Positions 61,619 through 64,000 of a DNA stretch of 64,000 nt are shown here, in pieces (the stretch's first letter is position 1; each line of letters starts with the position of its first letter). The notes below the pieces were generated by a model. That model was not told the origin of the DNA, ran no database searches, and saw only the letters and a list, made by a program, of their open reading frames with translations. The stretch comes from Methylobacterium sp. FF17 (GTDB taxonomy: Bacteria; Pseudomonadota; Alphaproteobacteria; Rhizobiales; Beijerinckiaceae). The translations under genes were made by a program, and so were the position numbers. The stretch is from positions 2,992,001 through 3,056,000 of the forward strand of contig NZ_CP107532.1 of NCBI RefSeq assembly GCF_025813715.1, read 5' to 3'.

Positions 61619-61680
61619 ATGCCACCACACTGCGGGACTGCACACCTAAGCTAAACTAATGCCACCACACCGCAGGACTG
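61619..61680. repeat. pair of 22-base direct repeats upstream of IS481 gene
   Basis: The segments 61619-61640 and 61659-61680 (ATGCCACCACAC...GGACTG) match at 20 of 22 bases with centres 40 bases apart. They lie just upstream of the IS481-type transposase start and could be transposase-binding sites or nested ends of the element. Confidence 0.6.
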
Positions 61681-61731
61681 ACCACTTAACCACCGTTACA
61701 AACCCCGCTCGGAGCTGTTCTGTTAGGATTC

Positions 61732-62742
61732 TCAATTCGATACTGACCCATTGCTGAAAGGGTTCATAGCTTTACGGCCAAATCTCAGGCATGTTAAGAA
61801 ACCAATCGCCCAGCTCATGTGCATGACAACAGCGGCTAATCCGCTGCCAGCAGCGCACAGTGATCTTTGCTGCACTCCAATCATAGCACCGAGAGCTAAG
61901 CAAGCTACTACGTAGAGAACCGGGACGAGTATAAAATACGGCAGAAACGCTGACATTATCAAGCTAGCCGCACAAATAAGCATAACGATTACGGGCAACA
62001 ATTGACGAAAGTTAAGTCGCTGCCGATGCTTGCAATAATTCTTAGCACGTCCAGTTCCATATTTAAAATACTGCTTAGCGAGTTGGGTAAAGCTTCCTCT
62101 TGGAAAATACTTCAGGCAAGCCTTCGATTCCATCCAAATTTTTCCGCCAGCTCTAAGATGACGTACGTCAAATTCCGCATCCTCGTTGTGGGTGAAACTT
62201 TCGTCGTACCCACCTACAGCCACGAAAACTTCCCGCCTGAAGGCTGCGTGATGACCGTGCTCTACCCATAGGGATTTGTGCCCGAGACGATGTAGTGATC
62301 CCCCGTTGCCAAGTCGACTGTTCTGAGCTGCAGCGATAGCGATCTGGCGACAGCCGGCCCCAATAGTTGTCATAGGCACGACAACCGACGAAGCGCCGGT
62401 TTCCAATAGGGCATCGTAAACCACCTCGACAAAGTTTTTGGGGTACTCGGCATGACAGTCTGCTCGAATAAACACCTCACTACGTGGATTTGCTAGCTTG
62501 ACGGCAAGGTTAACAGCGGCAGATTGCACCCGCTTTTCGTTATGAATGAGCCTGATGCGTGGATTTCCTTTAGCGATATCGCGAACGATAGCTACCGTGC
62601 GATCGCGACTGCCACCATCTACTACCAAGATTTCATAATCGAACCGATTCATATCTGAGGAGAGACATATAAGAGTTCGTGCAACATAACGCTCCTCGTT
62701 TAACGTTGGTACAATGATTGTTAAATGTGTCCTGCTGGTCAT
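61732..62742 (-). CDS. family 2 glycosyltransferase, ExoA-like
   Basis: This 336-aa membrane-bound glycosyltransferase has a GT-A N-terminal domain: LTIIVPTLNEERYVARTL, the nucleotide-binding VVDGGSRDRTV, a DxD-like FIRADCHAEYP and the acceptor-side HNEDAEFDVRHLRAGG. Hydrophobic helices at about residues 235-275 and 285-325 anchor the C-terminus. The layout matches ExoA of succinoglycan synthesis, which adds a glucose to the lipid-linked repeat. Partner exo genes are absent here. ATG 62742 is used because GGGA lies about 6 bases upstream; an ATG at 62754 is the alternative. Lower GC and AT-rich flanks hint at transfer. Confidence 0.82.
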   Translation of the reverse strand: MTSRTHLTIIVPTLNEERYVARTLICLSSDMNRFDYEILVVDGGSRDRTVAIVRDIAKGNPRIRLIHNEKRVQSAAVNLAVKLANPRSEVFIRADCHAEYPKNFVEVVYDALLETGASSVVVPMTTIGAGCRQIAIAAAQNSRLGNGGSLHRLGHKSLWVEHGHHAAFRREVFVAVGGYDESFTHNEDAEFDVRHLRAGGKIWMESKACLKYFPRGSFTQLAKQYFKYGTGRAKNYCKHRQRLNFRQLLPVIVMLICAASLIMSAFLPYFILVPVLYVVACLALGAMIGVQQRSLCAAGSGLAAVVMHMSWAIGFLTCLRFGRKAMNPFSNGSVSN

Positions 62743-62754
62743 GCCTTTTCCCAT

Positions 62755-64000
62755 TGCAAGTTGATGAAACCACAGCGCTAAGCAACGCTCCTGGCAGCTT
62801 TTTGTTAAACTAACACCGACGAGGTCTCTACCGTATACGTAGTAAAATGAATTATTATAAGTGATTTTTGTATCATTGTCAGTGAAAGCAAATGATATTT
62901 CTGATGAGCTAGGTATCTCTGCGCTAAATGTATGCTGAAATACTAGAACGCGGCCCCACAATACATAATTGCATTAAGTGATTTAAGGGTGGCACTACAT
63001 ACAGTATGAATCTGGCCGACATAGTGTTCAAAAGATTATCTTAGTTTTCCGGTCTAAGCAACTCAATTCCCATAACCTCGAGACATTAAGCCGCCTGAGG
63101 TCATGTAAGATCATATTTTGTTGTAATAAAATGTACGGTGAATCGCTGAGTACTTATCTCAAAGGCAATTGAAAGAGGGCTTGATATAGCTGTCGTCGGT
63201 TAGGTCTCTCGATCGGCCGACGTCGATCTCTACCTGATTCCAGTGGACTTACTGGTCCAGTATGCGCTCGGCAAGATCCGGCACGTTGTCGGAATACAGC
63301 TTCCGAAGAAGTGCCTTTGAGAGAACGGAGGTGTTCCGCAAATCTGTCATCCACAAGGCTCAGAAGTTCGCTTTTGGCGTAAGCGAGAAGGCATCCAACT
63401 TGTGGCAATCAGGCTATCGGAATCCTTAACGGACGTCCGTCGAACAGGCAGTCAGAACACCCGCCAAGGGCGGCCCAACAGCGCCAACCCGTTTAATAAG
63501 GAAAACCGTCAATTCCGATAATGTTGTACTTCTTCACACGGAAACTTCGACTCTGGTATCCTCCAGCTAATTATACAGATCGCCGCGATCGTATGGAGCG
63601 CCCTCGTGCGCGCACTCCCCGCAAGAAGAACCGAACGTCGTGGATCCAACGGAACTGGCTGGCAGCTGGCCATCGCATTTGCCCAGAGCATCAAGGAGGC
63701 TTGCCACCACTCGGTAGAGGGCTTCGTTTCTAACGGAGATTGCCTGCTCAAGAACATTCCTATATTCGCCCTTTCGGCCTCAAACTTCGGAAAAGAGTTC
63801 TTTATCTCTGAACCTCTGATAAGCAAACCTACTTGGAATCGAGCTGAAAATTTTCATACAGCACAATAGCCTCCCCCCATTTGTTCTGAGGAAAAGTTCA
63901 AGTTTCTTGTTGCAGCATCAGAACCGAGAATTTTTTAGGAACCGGGTTCACTGATTCATTTCATTTAGTGCTTTCAAGAACAATTGCCCATTTCGATTCC
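62755..64000. other. AT-rich right end of window, no confident gene
   Basis: About 1.2 kb with only short frames. The part at 62,800-63,160 is strongly AT-rich and may contain the promoter of the glycosyltransferase gene. Minus-strand 63154-63408 and plus-strand 63606-63869 are open but show no family resemblance or good ribosome-binding sites. I see nothing I can annotate with support. Confidence 0.4.

Noticed and set aside
63154..63869. Short frames on both strands near the right edge
   Set aside because: Their composition and lack of starts or family similarity do not support genes; the larger context is cut by the window end.

Overview
The window is one stretch of a GC-rich alphaproteobacterial chromosome, most likely a Methylobacteriaceae member (Methylobacterium/Methylorubrum type). 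This rests on gene content: class I PHA synthase, a PQQ-type sugar dehydrogenase, MucR, DUF6894, alphaproteobacterial RF2 with a frameshift site, propionyl-CoA carboxylase alpha, and several alphaproteobacterial IS families. No rRNA, tRNA or CRISPR array was recognised. The genus is an inference from family resemblance, not a measured identity.

Positions 1-37,000 are dense, well-conserved core chromosome. In order they hold: a PfkB/adenosine kinase, a small lipoprotein, the membrane haem protein MsrQ, DNA ligase LigA, a DnaQ-like exonuclease fused to a SWIM zinc finger, biotin synthase, a fumarylacetoacetate-hydrolase-family enzyme, a FadL-type outer-membrane channel, a nonsense-interrupted GNAT acetyltransferase, PHA synthase, small envelope proteins, an AlaC/DapL-like aminotransferase, DUF2809, prfB with its programmed +1 frameshift, an M23 peptidase, a Bcp peroxiredoxin, a giant AsmA-like protein, an aldo/keto reductase with a divergent LysR regulator, tyrS/anmK divergent, aroC, a RibBX-type ribB, an HDAC-family amidohydrolase, panD, and pccA followed by four tightly packed small genes. 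YdcF and DUF6894 proteins close this part. The genes serve cofactor and amino-acid synthesis, wall recycling, storage polymer and propionyl-CoA metabolism, and envelope upkeep.

Positions 37,000-64,000 are an accessory, decaying region. Coding density drops, stretches become AT-richer, and at least nine insertion sequences or remnants occur: IS110 (two), IS3 (four copies of three kinds, two of them apparently identical), IS1, IS6, IS630 inside an IS5 remnant, IS5 fragments and IS481. Between them lie genes with an envelope and exopolysaccharide theme: two RTX calcium-binding proteins, one of them an 805-aa GH26-like glycanase with an Ig-like domain and two RTX modules; a severed RTX 3' end; a Wzx-like flippase; an ExoA-like glycosyltransferase; a MucR-like regulator lacking zinc ligands; a PilZ protein; a soluble quinoprotein sugar dehydrogenase; and two related small secreted proteins with a conserved CxxCG motif. 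The most plausible reading is the remains of an exopolysaccharide production, remodelling and regulation locus reshuffled by insertion sequences. That is an inference: no complete polymer operon and no type I exporter lies in the window.

Several elements carry single-base frameshifts or nonsense codons, so this region is either undergoing real decay or has base-call errors. Start codons were chosen by ribosome-binding site, signal peptide and family length; TTG and GTG starts are flagged.
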